From NCBI RefSeq assembly GCF_021390515.1, contig NZ_JAJUXI010000005.1, forward strand, positions 1 to 64,000: a DNA stretch of 64,000 nt, read 5' to 3'. The notes beneath the pieces were generated by a model. It was given only the letters and a program-made list of their open reading frames with translations, did no database searches and was not told the origin of the DNA. Every line of letters begins with the position of its first letter. The first letter of the stretch is position 1. This DNA is from Dyadobacter sp. CY326. GTDB taxonomy: Bacteria; Bacteroidota; Bacteroidia; Cytophagales; Spirosomataceae. A program made the translations under genes and the position numbers. This document shows positions 1-8,195 of this stretch, one piece after another.

Positions 1-1052
1 CAATCCTCGTTACCCATCGCTAGTCTTTCTTTTGTAAAGCGATCAATTCGCCAAAGGGTGCCTCCATGAACAGCCCAGATATAGCGACCTTGTTCAGCAA
101 TTCCCTTGGCCGCACCCTTCCAGCCAACGCCCAGATTCACGTAATTGCCTGTTTTGGAACTTGCAGAATATAGGTTGTTACTCCAAACAATGTAAAGATT
201 GGCGTACATCTGCTCCACCGTATTTACATCTCCTTCTGATAATTGATCGTCGAGCGTCCAGGCCGGGCCATTATCCTTCCGGACCATGGTGGGTTGACCG
301 TTTAAGCTATAAGCTTTAGAGCCATACATCATCACTGACTGAAAATCTAATGGTCCTCTCCCGAAAGTAGGATACCCTGGATATCGAGTGCCATATGTCT
401 TCAACTCTTCTTTTCCTTCTTCATCTACATTTTCCCACTTAACCGTAATCCATTTATCCCGATCATCGCGGGTATGCTCGTGTAAAAGTCCCACGGCATG
501 CCCAATCTCATGAACGACAGCCCTTGAACCTGCGGATGCTACGAGTTTGATCTCCTGCATCTCGCCTATTTTGCCAATTTTGGATGAGTTATCATCCGCT
601 ACGACGAACCGGACATAATCAGTTTGATTCGTGCGGGGAACGAAATCAATGGAGGTTCTATCTTGCCAATGGGTAATACTATTAAAGATTATATTCCGTG
701 TCTGCGGATCGAATCCATCTCCTACTTCATAAGGGATGACCCCATTTGGCCAGCGTAAAAATAAATCGCTCGCACCCGAGCCGGCGATGCGGGCGTTGGG
801 GTCCGTGCGTTGCCCGAGCTGCTCAGGGGTGAGCACGATGTCACCCTGCCAGACTGCCTCTCCATTAACCACTTTGTAGCGGATGGGAGTACCGTTAAAC
901 ATACCGTCTTTATAAACTCCGGTGCTGTCTGAACTGACAATGTCTGTTGGTTTTCCCGGGGTTGTTTCTGCTAGCTTGTCTTCACAAGAACTAAGAAGTA
1001 AAGAGCCTAAAAAGAGCCCTGTTGCCCATAAAGGCAGAAAAATTGATTTCAT
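1..1052 (-). CDS. Astacin-family (M12A) zinc metalloprotease lipoprotein, 3' end outside the window
   Basis: The reading frame starts at the ATG at 1052 and stays open to the left edge, so the C-terminus is missing. A lipoprotein signal ends at LSSC (Cys23), predicting an outer-membrane lipoprotein. Around residues 181-199 is the astacin zinc signature HEIGHAVGLLHEH followed by TRDDRD, which gives three His ligands and the catalytic Glu. The Met-turn SVMMY follows near residue 240. After the protease domain, from about residue 270, short Trp/Gly-rich repeats (LYIVWSNNLYS, YIWAVHGGTLWRI) resemble tectonin-type beta-propeller repeats. It probably degrades extracellular protein. The family call is firm; the repeat-domain call is tentative. 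Confidence 0.9.
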   Translation of the reverse strand, partial: MKSIFLPLWATGLFLGSLLLSSCEDKLAETTPGKPTDIVSSDSTGVYKDGMFNGTPIRYKVVNGEAVWQGDIVLTPEQLGQRTDPNARIAGSGASDLFLRWPNGVIPYEVGDGFDPQTRNIIFNSITHWQDRTSIDFVPRTNQTDYVRFVVADDNSSKIGKIGEMQEIKLVASAGSRAVVHEIGHAVGLLHEHTRDDRDKWITVKWENVDEEGKEELKTYGTRYPGYPTFGRGPLDFQSVMMYGSKAYSLNGQPTMVRKDNGPAWTLDDQLSEGDVNTVEQMYANLYIVWSNNLYSASSKTGNYVNLGVGWKGAAKGIAEQGRYIWAVHGGTLWRIDRFTKERLAMGNED

Positions 1053-1182
1053 AAAAATAAAGGATAATTGTTAATAAAAGATTTGTGTGTAATCCGAAGC
1101 AATTATTACATCATGAAAATGTTTTAAACTAACTATAATGTATATACGTTATTTTTTAAGCATCATGTTAGCATGTAATCTT

Positions 1183-1755
1183 TCACTTATTTCGATGTAA
1201 CAGTAGTGTTCCGACCGAAGGTCTGTTGGTTGCCATACCTAAGCCAAGTAAAAACCAGGGTATCCCCCATCCCATTATAGCTGTAAGATCGGGATGCCCG
1301 GTAATAATCAGCAAAGGGAACATTACAACAAAGGGGTATAACCCTACAAATAGTGGGAATTTACCTTTGATACCATGCCACCGTTTTGCAATAATCACCT
1401 GTATGCCGGTGATGAGCATACCGGCACCGGAAAGCAACGCGCCTAGCGGAAGGAACATGCGCGTGTTCATATCGAGCCAATGACCAAAAATGTAGTTGAT
1501 CGAATAGGAAATGGCCCCGCATGCAGCAATGGCCACGCCTAACACTTTCCATTGGCTCCCTCCTGCAATTTTTTGCCGGTACAAATTTGGCAGCAATATT
1601 AGAATCCCAATTTGCCCCAGCATCCACAAACCACCTAAAACGCCATTCAGTGAATGGCTTTGAGGATACGATGACCAGACTACAAACACGGTCAAGTAAC
1701 AAGCACCTGGTAGAAAGTAGCAAAGTGTAGCGATGTTGTTTTTTATTTTTATCAT
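1183..1755 (-). CDS. Six-helix integral membrane protein of unknown function
   Basis: 190 residues with about six hydrophobic helices (roughly residues 10-32, 39-60, 70-90, 102-122, 136-154 and 160-178) and short loops. I recognise no catalytic motif or named family. The ATG at 1755 is preceded by AT-rich DNA and begins MIKIKNN just before the first helix, so the start is plausible. It is transcribed towards the astacin gene but 130 bases of non-coding DNA separate them, so it is probably a separate unit. Overlapping reading frames on both strands here are shadows. Function is unknown. Confidence 0.7.
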   Translation of the reverse strand: MIKIKNNIATLCYFLPGACYLTVFVVWSSYPQSHSLNGVLGGLWMLGQIGILILLPNLYRQKIAGGSQWKVLGVAIAACGAISYSINYIFGHWLDMNTRMFLPLGALLSGAGMLITGIQVIIAKRWHGIKGKFPLFVGLYPFVVMFPLLIITGHPDLTAIMGWGIPWFLLGLGMATNRPSVGTLLLHRNK

Positions 1756-1882
1756 TTTATAATTATAGATTATTTTATACCTGCGGTATTACTTGCCAAG
1801 CATTGAGGCAAGTATCCTATCGGCAAAGTATGAATGCAAATAGGAACGCTATAAAAGATCCGGGTATTTAGATTTTAGGAGT

Positions 1883-2422
1883 CTAGCTGCAATACAAATC
1901 CATCAGCCTTTTCTCTTCTCCGCGTTTGCGGGCCCGCTTAGCAAGAAATCGTAGTAAAGGGGCTAGCAGAACAAAAAACCCGGGTAGTGATGTGTCACCA
2001 ATCTCGGCCACCAACGCTGTCAGCGCTAACCTTTTTGGGAGTCCTTCCTTATCTGTCTGGCCATCCCTTGCCAGTCCATACAAAATCCTTAACATATGTT
2101 CAAAGCCTTCGAAACCAGGGGTCAAGACTATATCAAATACGATGGTCTCGCTGCCAGGATTAAAAAAGTAGTGCTCAACGCCGATAGGAACCGTAAAGGT
2201 CTCACCAGGCTTTACAATGATGGTTTTCCCGCCAGCCCAAACACCTAGATTTCCTTGTAATGGTTGGAACGTTTCAGTGTACTTTTTGTGAATGTGGGCT
2301 ACATTCTTCCCAGTAGTAAAAAGCTTCACCTGGCAGGTACTGTACTTTCCGCCAGTATCCGAAGAGCGTTTAGTAAAAGTGACAACGTCTTTAAAAATTG
2401 GATTGATAATGGTATTTTCCAT
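1883..2422 (-). CDS. Cupin-domain protein
   Basis: Small beta-barrel cupin of about 179 residues. The cupin core is visible as HIHKKYTETFQPLQG, then a GETFTVPIGVEHYFFNPG stretch giving the second conserved His, with a helical C-terminal tail ending in basic residues. I place the start at 2422 (MENTIINP), not the upstream ATG at 2458, because a promoter -7 element (GAATTTTG read on this strand, 2448-2455) lies between the two. The palindrome at 2479-2494 lies just upstream of that promoter. Two decayed copies of this gene occur at 4125 and 6507. Function beyond a possible small-molecule binding or oxygenase role is unknown. Confidence 0.8.
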   Translation of the reverse strand: MENTIINPIFKDVVTFTKRSSDTGGKYSTCQVKLFTTGKNVAHIHKKYTETFQPLQGNLGVWAGGKTIIVKPGETFTVPIGVEHYFFNPGSETIVFDIVLTPGFEGFEHMLRILYGLARDGQTDKEGLPKRLALTALVAEIGDTSLPGFFVLLAPLLRFLAKRARKRGEEKRLMDLYCS

Positions 2423-2447
2423 GCTAATATTGTTTTCTTTCTGGTTG

Positions 2448-2478
2448 CAAAATTCCACTTTCCAGCTTTTGGTATCAA
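2448..2478 (-). promoter_or_regulatory. Bacteroidota-type promoter of the cupin gene
   Basis: Read on the minus strand, TTG (directly following the palindrome) is separated by 20 bases from GAATTTTG, a one-mismatch match to TAnnTTTG. The start codon at 2422 is about 25 bases further on. The same arrangement recurs at the decayed cupin (4278-4308) and at yceI (10492-10522). Confidence 0.55.
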
Positions 2479-2494
2479 TAGTGCTTGAGCACTA
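2479..2494. promoter_or_regulatory. Operator palindrome copy 1
   Basis: Perfect 16-bp inverted repeat TAGTGC-TTGA-GCACTA, abutting the -33 element of the cupin promoter. It is the first of five copies of TAGTGC-N4-GCACTA (others at 4309, 10523, 12621 and 12958). The flank 2495-2600 is similar to the flank of copy 4 (12637-12740), so these two copies arose by duplication. Confidence 0.7.
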
Positions 2495-2673
2495 ATTTAT
2501 CTTGATGCTGCTGGTCAGCCTGATCCGCTCTTAATTGCAAAGGCAGTATATTACTAACCTTCTGATGGAGATTGTTGGTCAAGTGTGTTGGCCAAGTGAG
2601 TCGGTAACGGTATCGAGCCACCCACTGGTGTTGCAATTGGAGGCAAGCGCCGTGTCTCAGCCTTAAAATTTCA

Positions 2674-3405
2674 CTACGGTTTCTTCCAGACTCGAAGGCT
2701 CCCAATGGGTTTGAAACCTACTTCAATTGCAAATGGCAAAGCGTTATCAACAACGTAGCTAACATTAGTGAAACCGGGAAAGAACTGGTTGGCATGGTAA
2801 CACAAGCCATTCCAGATAGGTATATTTCTGTCGGGCGAATAAAAAAGATTTGAAATACCTACAACGCCATTTCCAGCGCTAATAATACCGCCACCAACGG
2901 GTTCACCATTTTGAAAGGCAAGTAAGATATGGATTTCAGGTCTTAGCAATAGCTCAGCGCGAAAGAAACGGTTGTTTGATCGATATGGGACTTGGTTGAA
3001 TTTTGACCATTCCATTTCCCATAATCCAAGTGCTCTTTCACCCTTGATGTTGACCCAGTGATGCCGATCCACTTCAAGCCTATCAGAAGGTAGCTTAAAT
3101 ATCCAGTTAGCCTCAAACAAAACGTTGAACCCAAAATCAGAGAGATCCAGTGTGTGGAAGCTGTCTTTGACGACAAACTGACCTAATAAAGAACTTGATA
3201 TTACATCCCTGAGCCATTGACGTTGATCAAGTATACCTTCACTGCCGACTAGTGTAACTGCATTGGGATAAAAGGGAAGGTTGCCTTCCTTGTTTACCCA
3301 TATGGATTTCGTCCATAAACCCGTATTTCCATAGCTCGAGCAGACAAAATCGCACCACTGGGCGTTATTTAGAGCCGCCTTCGAAACTAAATCTATTTCA
3401 ATCAT
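2674..3405 (-). CDS. Putative GNAT-like acetyltransferase
   Basis: 243 residues, soluble, no signal peptide. The C-terminal half (about residues 150-235) has the look of a GNAT/FemAB-type fold: a strand HILLAFQNGEPVGGGIIS that would pass the acetyl-CoA site, a strand-helix GVVGISNLFY, and a final VGFKPIGSLRVWKK strand similar to the family's C-terminal GFxxxG element. The N-terminal half is unrecognised. Its ATG at 3405 lies 7 bases after the stop of the upstream DoxX-like gene, so the two form an operon. No substrate can be inferred. Confidence 0.6.
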   Translation of the reverse strand: MIEIDLVSKAALNNAQWCDFVCSSYGNTGLWTKSIWVNKEGNLPFYPNAVTLVGSEGILDQRQWLRDVISSSLLGQFVVKDSFHTLDLSDFGFNVLFEANWIFKLPSDRLEVDRHHWVNIKGERALGLWEMEWSKFNQVPYRSNNRFFRAELLLRPEIHILLAFQNGEPVGGGIISAGNGVVGISNLFYSPDRNIPIWNGLCYHANQFFPGFTNVSYVVDNALPFAIEVGFKPIGSLRVWKKP

Positions 3406-3412
3406 GATTATT

Positions 3413-3778
3413 TCAGCTAATGCTCAACCCCATACCCCGGGAGAAATAAGAAATCAACAATAGCATCAGTGCCATAAGAGGCCCTATACTTTTTAGCACG
3501 GGACTTCCAAGACTTGTATGGGCAATAAATGCAGAAACAAATGTGATAGCAAAGCCTGCATAAGCCCACTCTTTACATTTTCTACCCAGTGGTGCCACTA
3601 AGACTATGGCACCCAATAGTTTGGCAACAGCCAGCTCTACTCGGAAATAATCAGGGAAACCAAGATAAACAAAGCCTTGCTGGATCTCCTTTTGCGTTAA
3701 ATACCCATAAGCGGAAGCAATCATCATCACAGCAAGCAGAGATGTCGTTGTCCAGTAGATAATTTTGAGTCTTTTCAT
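3413..3778 (-). CDS. DoxX-like small membrane protein
   Basis: 121 residues with four hydrophobic helices (about 5-25, 45-65, 72-90, 95-115). The segment LGFPDYFRVELAVAKLLGAIVL and the pattern KEWAYAGFAI...AHTSLGSP are typical of the DoxX-like family, which is common in Bacteroidota beside regulators and oxidative-stress genes. It sits in the inner membrane; the biochemical role of the family is poorly defined. It is the first gene of a two-gene operon with the acetyltransferase-like gene. Confidence 0.8.
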   Translation of the reverse strand: MKRLKIIYWTTTSLLAVMMIASAYGYLTQKEIQQGFVYLGFPDYFRVELAVAKLLGAIVLVAPLGRKCKEWAYAGFAITFVSAFIAHTSLGSPVLKSIGPLMALMLLLISYFSRGMGLSIS

Positions 3779-4124
3779 TGAATGGTTTTTAGTATACCTG
3801 CTTTACACTTACAGGCCAAGCAGGCACTGGTTAGTTTAATTATCAATGGCATGGCCAATTGATCTAATAGAGGTAGTTCCCTGACAATATTTGCGCTTCA
3901 ATTTTCTTTTCGCTGGTACGCTAAAGCACCGGTTAAGCAATAACCGTTAACTAAGTATTGTTTGAAAGTGCCCGTTATCAATTAGGCTTTTGAAAACTTC
4001 TCCCCACCTACTACCTCGCCGGTTTGAGGACTGCATAGAAGTTGCCATAGCCTGCTGGACTAGTTAAGCACTTTGTCTTAGTCCAGTCGTCATTGCCAGC
4101 TTGCTCGTAGGCCCCTATCGTTTG
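3779..4124. other. Gene-free stretch with a hairpin and a possible coding relic
   Basis: No intact gene. CTGGACTA at 4055-4062 pairs with TAGTCCAG at 4079-4086. On the minus strand about 34 codons next to the cupin relic are open (around 4020-4125, including AGYGNFYAVLKPAR), which looks protein-like but matches no family I recognise. The rest appears to be decayed sequence. Confidence 0.4.
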
Positions 4125-4262
4125 TGAATGCGCGCCACATTCTTGCCACCTGTTAAAGTATTCCTTCACCACTCGCTATACTTACCACCAGTATCGAAGA
4201 GCGTTTGTAAATGTTACCGAGTCTATAAAAATTGAATTGACTATTGTGTTTTCCACACTCAT
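4125..4262 (-). pseudogene. Decayed 5' copy of the cupin gene
   Basis: On the minus strand the sequence aligns with the first ~50 codons of the cupin gene at 1883-2422. VENTIVNSIFIDSVTFT corresponds to MENTIINPIFKDVVTFT, then after a frameshift DTGGKYS and GGKNVARIHK correspond to DTGGKYS and TGKNVAHIHK. The start codon has become GTG, there are frameshifts and a stop, and the rest of the gene is absent. The upstream promoter and palindrome (4309-4324) are preserved better than the coding part. Confidence 0.75.
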
Positions 4263-4277
4263 TATACTTTTCGAATA

Positions 4278-4308
4278 CAAAATTCTGCTTTCCAGTTTTT
4301 TGTTTCAA
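4278..4308 (-). promoter_or_regulatory. Retained promoter of the decayed cupin copy
   Basis: Minus strand TTG-N20-GAATTTTG, the same spacing and the same -7 octamer as the intact cupin promoter, directly after palindrome copy 2. Confidence 0.45.
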
Positions 4309-4324
4309 TAGTGCATGAGCACTA
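4309..4324. promoter_or_regulatory. Operator palindrome copy 2
   Basis: Perfect TAGTGC-ATGA-GCACTA between the decayed cupin (minus strand) and the PAS-LuxR gene at 4987 (plus strand). Confidence 0.7.
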
Positions 4325-4986
4325 TATATTTATCTTCAAGACGCTTTAATCGAGTACGGTCTGTTCACAGGAATCATTTAAAACTTATTTCCTAAGACTA
4401 ATTCCCAAAAAACGTGATGCAGATCCTACCTGGGTGAGCTAAGTCGCAAACTATCTACAAAAAAAAATTTATTTTGAGCCTTATAACGCAACTGGGTGAT
4501 CGGTTTTTTAGCTGATATTAATGAGGTCTACAAGGAAGATAAAAGGTATAGAAGATGAATTCCAACAACTCCTCTAACGTGTCTAGGATCACGGAGAAAT
4601 TGCAGCGAAAGCATCGCTTCCAGTGCAGCACCTTTCCCTCTGATAAGTGCTCAATAAAATAAGTATTACTGATATGGGATTGGATTTACTGGCAGTTATC
4701 CAATAAAAGGTGCATGAAATTAATAATTTATTAAGCATCAAGATGGAAAGGAGTTGAAAAGCCTTAATGAATTCCTTCACAAAATCAGGTCCCGATCATA
4801 TATGCATTTTTTGCTAACTCGTTAGCAGTTAGATATAATTAGAGATGAATTATGGCGCTTTTCCCAGGCATAATTCAAAAAGTAGTTAAATTTGCCGATA
4901 CGTGTAGGTACACATATAACTTTCATTGTCATTAGAAGATAAATCTTCGTTCAACATCTCTCCACTTAGTACGAAAGGTCAATTTT
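4325..4986. other. Long leader/intergenic region before the first PAS-LuxR gene
   Basis: No gene is supported. TAAATTTG at 4887-4894 fits the Bacteroidota -7 consensus TAnnTTTG and would give a leader of about 90 bases for the gene at 4987, though no good -33 element is seen. A short dyad GCTAACTCGTTAGC lies near 4815-4828. The remainder is AT-rich and unrecognised. Confidence 0.35.
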
Positions 4987-5724
4987 ATGGAAAACAAATT
5001 TGGTGAAATTGCCGATGACAGGCAAAAGAGTAATTCAGTAACATTGAACCCGAAGAGTGCTGAAAGTAACGAAGCAGTGAAATATCTAGAAACTCTTTTT
5101 CCGGGCAGGGTTATTCTATGGTGTTGCAAGGAACTTGGTTTTTGGTTATATACAAAGAACACTGCTGCCTTTTATGGACTTACACCAGAGGATCTTGCCA
5201 CAAAGACATTTGAGGACTACCGCCATATGATTCACCCGGATGACCTGGAAGGTTACGTTCTATGTAGCCGTAAAATCGGACAAGTAATGAAGCAAGACTT
5301 AAACCCAGCTGATTGGGCTCAATATAGGTTTATTATCCACAAAAGGGTATGGCGTAAAACCGGGTATTTTCAACTACGCGAAGAACGCATCTACCAGTCA
5401 CCGGGGCAAAAGCCCGGAGGTCACCATGCAATGATGAGTGATGTTACTGAGGACTACCCCTTTTCTTGCGTACAGCTTGATTGGTACAAAGTTGGTCCCC
5501 TAGGATATACCAAGATCAATAGTTATACCCCGCAAAATCAAGAATCAGGTCTATCAGGAAGAGAAGGCGAGGTTCTCAGGTTACTTGCAGAAGGTTTTAG
5601 CAGTAAGGAAATTGCTGATCAATTATTTATTAGTGTCAATACGGTCAGAAATCACAGGGCAAATTTACTTCGCAAGACAAATTCCAAAAATGGTATACAG
5701 GTGTTAAAGATGGCTCTTAATTAA
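4987..5724 (+). CDS. PAS-domain LuxR/NarL-type transcriptional regulator
   Basis: 245 residues. Residues ~45-150 form a PAS-like sensor (FYGLTPEDLATKTFEDYRHM, then IHPDDLEGY, typical of the PAS_3 class). The C-terminus (~183-245) is a LuxR helix-turn-helix: LSGREGEVLRLLAEGFSSKE followed by IADQLFISVNTVRNHRANLL. There is no receiver domain, so the PAS domain presumably senses a ligand directly. A second gene of identical length lies at 6792 with an identical recognition helix (SVNTVRNHRANLLRKTNSKN), and two relics lie at 5772 and 10590. It is divergent from the decayed cupin, with palindrome copy 2 between them. I infer that it binds that palindrome. Confidence 0.85.
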   Translation: MENKFGEIADDRQKSNSVTLNPKSAESNEAVKYLETLFPGRVILWCCKELGFWLYTKNTAAFYGLTPEDLATKTFEDYRHMIHPDDLEGYVLCSRKIGQVMKQDLNPADWAQYRFIIHKRVWRKTGYFQLREERIYQSPGQKPGGHHAMMSDVTEDYPFSCVQLDWYKVGPLGYTKINSYTPQNQESGLSGREGEVLRLLAEGFSSKEIADQLFISVNTVRNHRANLLRKTNSKNGIQVLKMALN

Positions 5725-5771
5725 TTTTTTGTTGGCAAAAGTTACTGCTGCCCGTCTCATAGAATCAAGAA

Positions 5772-5882
5772 TTGTATGAAAAGATAGAGGACAATCAACA
5801 AATTGACTCAGTTGCGCTAAAACCTACTAGTGCGGTAAGTAATGAAATTCTAGATTATCTAGCTACACTTTTGGAAAGCTAA
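5772..5882 (+). pseudogene. N-terminal relic of a third PAS-LuxR paralogue
   Basis: Reads DNQQIDSVALKPTSAVSNEI then LDYLATLLES and a stop, matching residues ~12-38 of the two intact regulators (DSQQMDSVSLNPKSSASNEI, KYLETLF). Only this N-terminal piece remains, 47 bases after the stop of the first intact gene. Confidence 0.7.
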
Positions 5883-6506
5883 ATATTATGCCTTTGACGC
5901 TTTGTACTTGATTATGTGCCCAAGCAAACTCTTCCAGGTTTAGAAGAGTTTGCTTGAGAAATGCAACTGACTCAATACGACCAAGGAGCCCGGAATAATT
6001 ACTATCTCTAACGCCTAATGGTCTAAAACGAGCTCCGATGCAGCCGAAACGACCCGGCCAAAGATTTATTTACTATCGTCAGGTTCAACAACCCGAAGCG
6101 GATGTGTGCTTACAAAAAGTAAGGCGTAGTCGGTATGACTAACTTTTTCTCGAATACCAGTGAACCTTCTGATCATTGATCGATTTGCCTATCCGAAGCG
6201 CGTATCTTTGCAGGGATCCTACCAGTCGTCGGATACGCACGAAACAATCTATCCTATGGTGCTCTGCCCATAAGCATCGTTGAATTGGGTGCTCTATCCG
6301 TGTGGCTTAGGAAAGAGCCGGTGAGTTAACTGTATCAAAATGCCTGCTCAAGAGTAAATATGGGTGGTAGTTTTTCAATGGCATCCTAGTAATACGCCTA
6401 AGTTTCTTCTAAGCGAAAAATGTCTTATGAAATCTTGATTGTGCATTACTTTTTTCTTCAATTATAAGCGCTTAGTCGCTTCGCCAGAGTTACTCGGGTG
6501 TCTGTT
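5883..6506. other. Gene-free stretch between the two PAS-LuxR genes
   Basis: No intact gene. It contains the strong hairpin at 5921-5956. On the minus strand about 65 codons are open around 5890-6080 (including GRIESVAFLKQTLLNLEEF), with no start codon and no recognised family. This probably represents decayed coding DNA. Confidence 0.4.
5921..5956. terminator. Perfect 14-bp hairpin, possible terminator
   Basis: CAAGCAAACTCTTC (5921-5934) and its exact complement GAAGAGTTTGCTTG (5943-5956) flank an 8-base loop. No T-tract follows on either strand, so intrinsic termination is uncertain. It lies 200 bases after the first PAS-LuxR gene. Confidence 0.4.
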
Positions 6507-6556
6507 GATCGTTTAAAAAAAAGTAACGAAGTCTTTAAAATGAAGTATCTTATTTT
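6507..6556 (-). pseudogene. Small relic of a third cupin 5' end
   Basis: On the minus strand ATTTTAAAGAC, TTCGTTACTTTT and TTAAACGATC align with the region of the intact cupin that encodes IFKDVVTFTKRS. The similarity continues upstream through CAGAAATTTGTC near 6580-6592, which equals the -7 region of the yceI promoter. The palindrome expected beyond it is missing. Confidence 0.45.
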
Positions 6557-6791
6557 TACCTTCTTTGCTTTTGTTGCTGTGACAAATTTCTGAAACAGTA
6601 TTAGGAGTTAGTTTATAAATTTTATTGCAACTCCTTAGCCATTAGATAAAATTGCTAGGACCATTTGACTTTGTTTTTGGCTTGAACTTAATTATTAATT
6701 ACTTTTAATATTCGTAAACTAGCATTTATTTTAGCGATGATTAGTAGAAGCTTATGGCTTGCATCAATCTATAAATACCGGGATTAATCCT

Positions 6792-7529
6792 ATGAAAACA
6801 TACCCTACCGAAAATGCTGAGGATAGTCAACAAATGGACTCAGTGTCCCTTAATCCAAAGAGTAGTGCCAGTAATGAAATAATCAAATATTTAGAGACGC
6901 TTTTTCCTGGTAGAGTAATTCTCTGGTGCAGTCAAGATCATACGGTCTGGCTGTATACGAATAATGCTGCTACTTTCTATGGGTTTACTATGGAAAAGCT
7001 CGTGACATTGACATATATGGATTACCGCAACATGATCCATCCCGACGATTTGGAAGCTTATGATCTATGTAGTCGGAAGATTGTTCAAATACTTGAAAAT
7101 GACATAGATCCCACATATTGGGATCAGCACCGTTTTATCATTCAATATAGAGTATGGCGTAATCCAGAGTATTTTCACCTTCGGGAGGAACGAATTGTCC
7201 AGTCTCCGGGACAGAAGCCAGGGGGACACCATTCATTGATGAGTGATATATCTGAGGACTCTCCTTTTTCTAACGTGCAGCTGGACTGGTACAAGGTCGG
7301 ACCCCTAGGTTACACTAAAATAAACAATTACACCCCACAAAATCAAAAATCCAATTTATCAAGCAGGGAGTCTGAGATTCTTAAATTGCTTGCAGAAGGG
7401 TTTAATAGTAAGCAGATCGCAGACCAACTGTTTATTAGCGTTAATACAGTGAGAAATCACCGCGCAAATCTACTACGCAAGACTAATTCCAAGAACGTCA
7501 TACAGATCTTGAAAATGGCGCACCAGTGA
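6792..7529 (+). CDS. PAS-domain LuxR/NarL-type transcriptional regulator, second paralogue
   Basis: 245 residues from the ATG at 6792 (an upstream TTG at 6759 is less likely because the chosen start gives the same length as the paralogue at 4987). PAS domain ~45-150 with FYGFTMEKLVTLTYMDYRNM and IHPDDLEAY; LuxR helix-turn-helix ~185-245 with LSSRESEILKLLAEGFNSKQ. The recognition helix is identical to that of the 4987 gene, while the N-terminal ~15 residues and scattered PAS positions differ, suggesting the same DNA site but possibly a different signal. The small cupin relic lies upstream in divergent orientation. Confidence 0.85.
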   Translation: MKTYPTENAEDSQQMDSVSLNPKSSASNEIIKYLETLFPGRVILWCSQDHTVWLYTNNAATFYGFTMEKLVTLTYMDYRNMIHPDDLEAYDLCSRKIVQILENDIDPTYWDQHRFIIQYRVWRNPEYFHLREERIVQSPGQKPGGHHSLMSDISEDSPFSNVQLDWYKVGPLGYTKINNYTPQNQKSNLSSRESEILKLLAEGFNSKQIADQLFISVNTVRNHRANLLRKTNSKNVIQILKMAHQ

Positions 7530-7564
7530 TGCGCTATTTTCCCGGCCACGTCGACTTGTTGGTA

Positions 7565-8032
7565 CTACAGCGTGTAAACCAGATTTACTTTAATCTCACG
7601 GGCCTCCGATCCGATTTTAACAACATAGCGAGCAGAAACTGCTTCCGAATTAAGCGTTATATTATACTCCCCGTCAACGAGCTCTGAAACATTCAGTATT
7701 TTGCCGTAATATAAAGCAGTTGTATTGTCGCGGTGCAATGCATGTCCGGCCTCATCATGAAAGCTGACGTTGATACGTATACGACTGGGATTAAAAATAT
7801 ATACCGTCACATTTCCATCGTCATTCACAGTGATTTTTGGTAAAACCGAAAAATGCGTGGTCATCGGATTTGCAACAGTACCGTCACTCTCAGGTGCCTT
7901 CGCGATCATCCAGTGGGACTCAACCCTAACCTGGTCAGCCCTGGTTAGATCAGCATGGTGGGCGACCACTTCCTTAAACATTAAAGAAAGGAAAAACGAG
8001 AAACTCAAAGTTGTTAATTGAATATTTTTCAT
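7565..8032 (-). CDS. Secreted protein of unknown function
   Basis: 155 residues from the ATG at 8032 (MKNIQLTTLSFSFFLSLMF), which provides a signal peptide; the ATG at 8068 would put 12 polar residues before it. The mature part is beta-rich with a C-terminal region (about 75-155: NVTVYIFNPSRIRINVSFHD ... DGEYNITLNSEAVSARYVVK) that resembles the small Ig-like or sorting-type C-terminal modules common in Bacteroidota secreted proteins. No catalytic motif is seen. It converges on the PAS-LuxR gene, whose stop is 35 bases away. Confidence 0.65.
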   Translation of the reverse strand: MKNIQLTTLSFSFFLSLMFKEVVAHHADLTRADQVRVESHWMIAKAPESDGTVANPMTTHFSVLPKITVNDDGNVTVYIFNPSRIRINVSFHDEAGHALHRDNTTALYYGKILNVSELVDGEYNITLNSEAVSARYVVKIGSEAREIKVNLVYTL

Positions 8033-8195
8033 AACTAAATCTAATTGGGTCAGGAACTTTCCTGACATATTTTTATTGTTTGAATTTTAATTATTGATTA
8101 CATCCCGGCCTACGATTTTTCCATAGGGGAGACTTACTTTACACGTTTTACGGTATGGATACCGGCATATACCCCCGAAACACCGAGTACTTGGC

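Noticed and set aside
1226-1723. Long frames overlapping the membrane protein gene
   Set aside because: Shadow frames with odd composition; the 190-residue frame has clear membrane helices.
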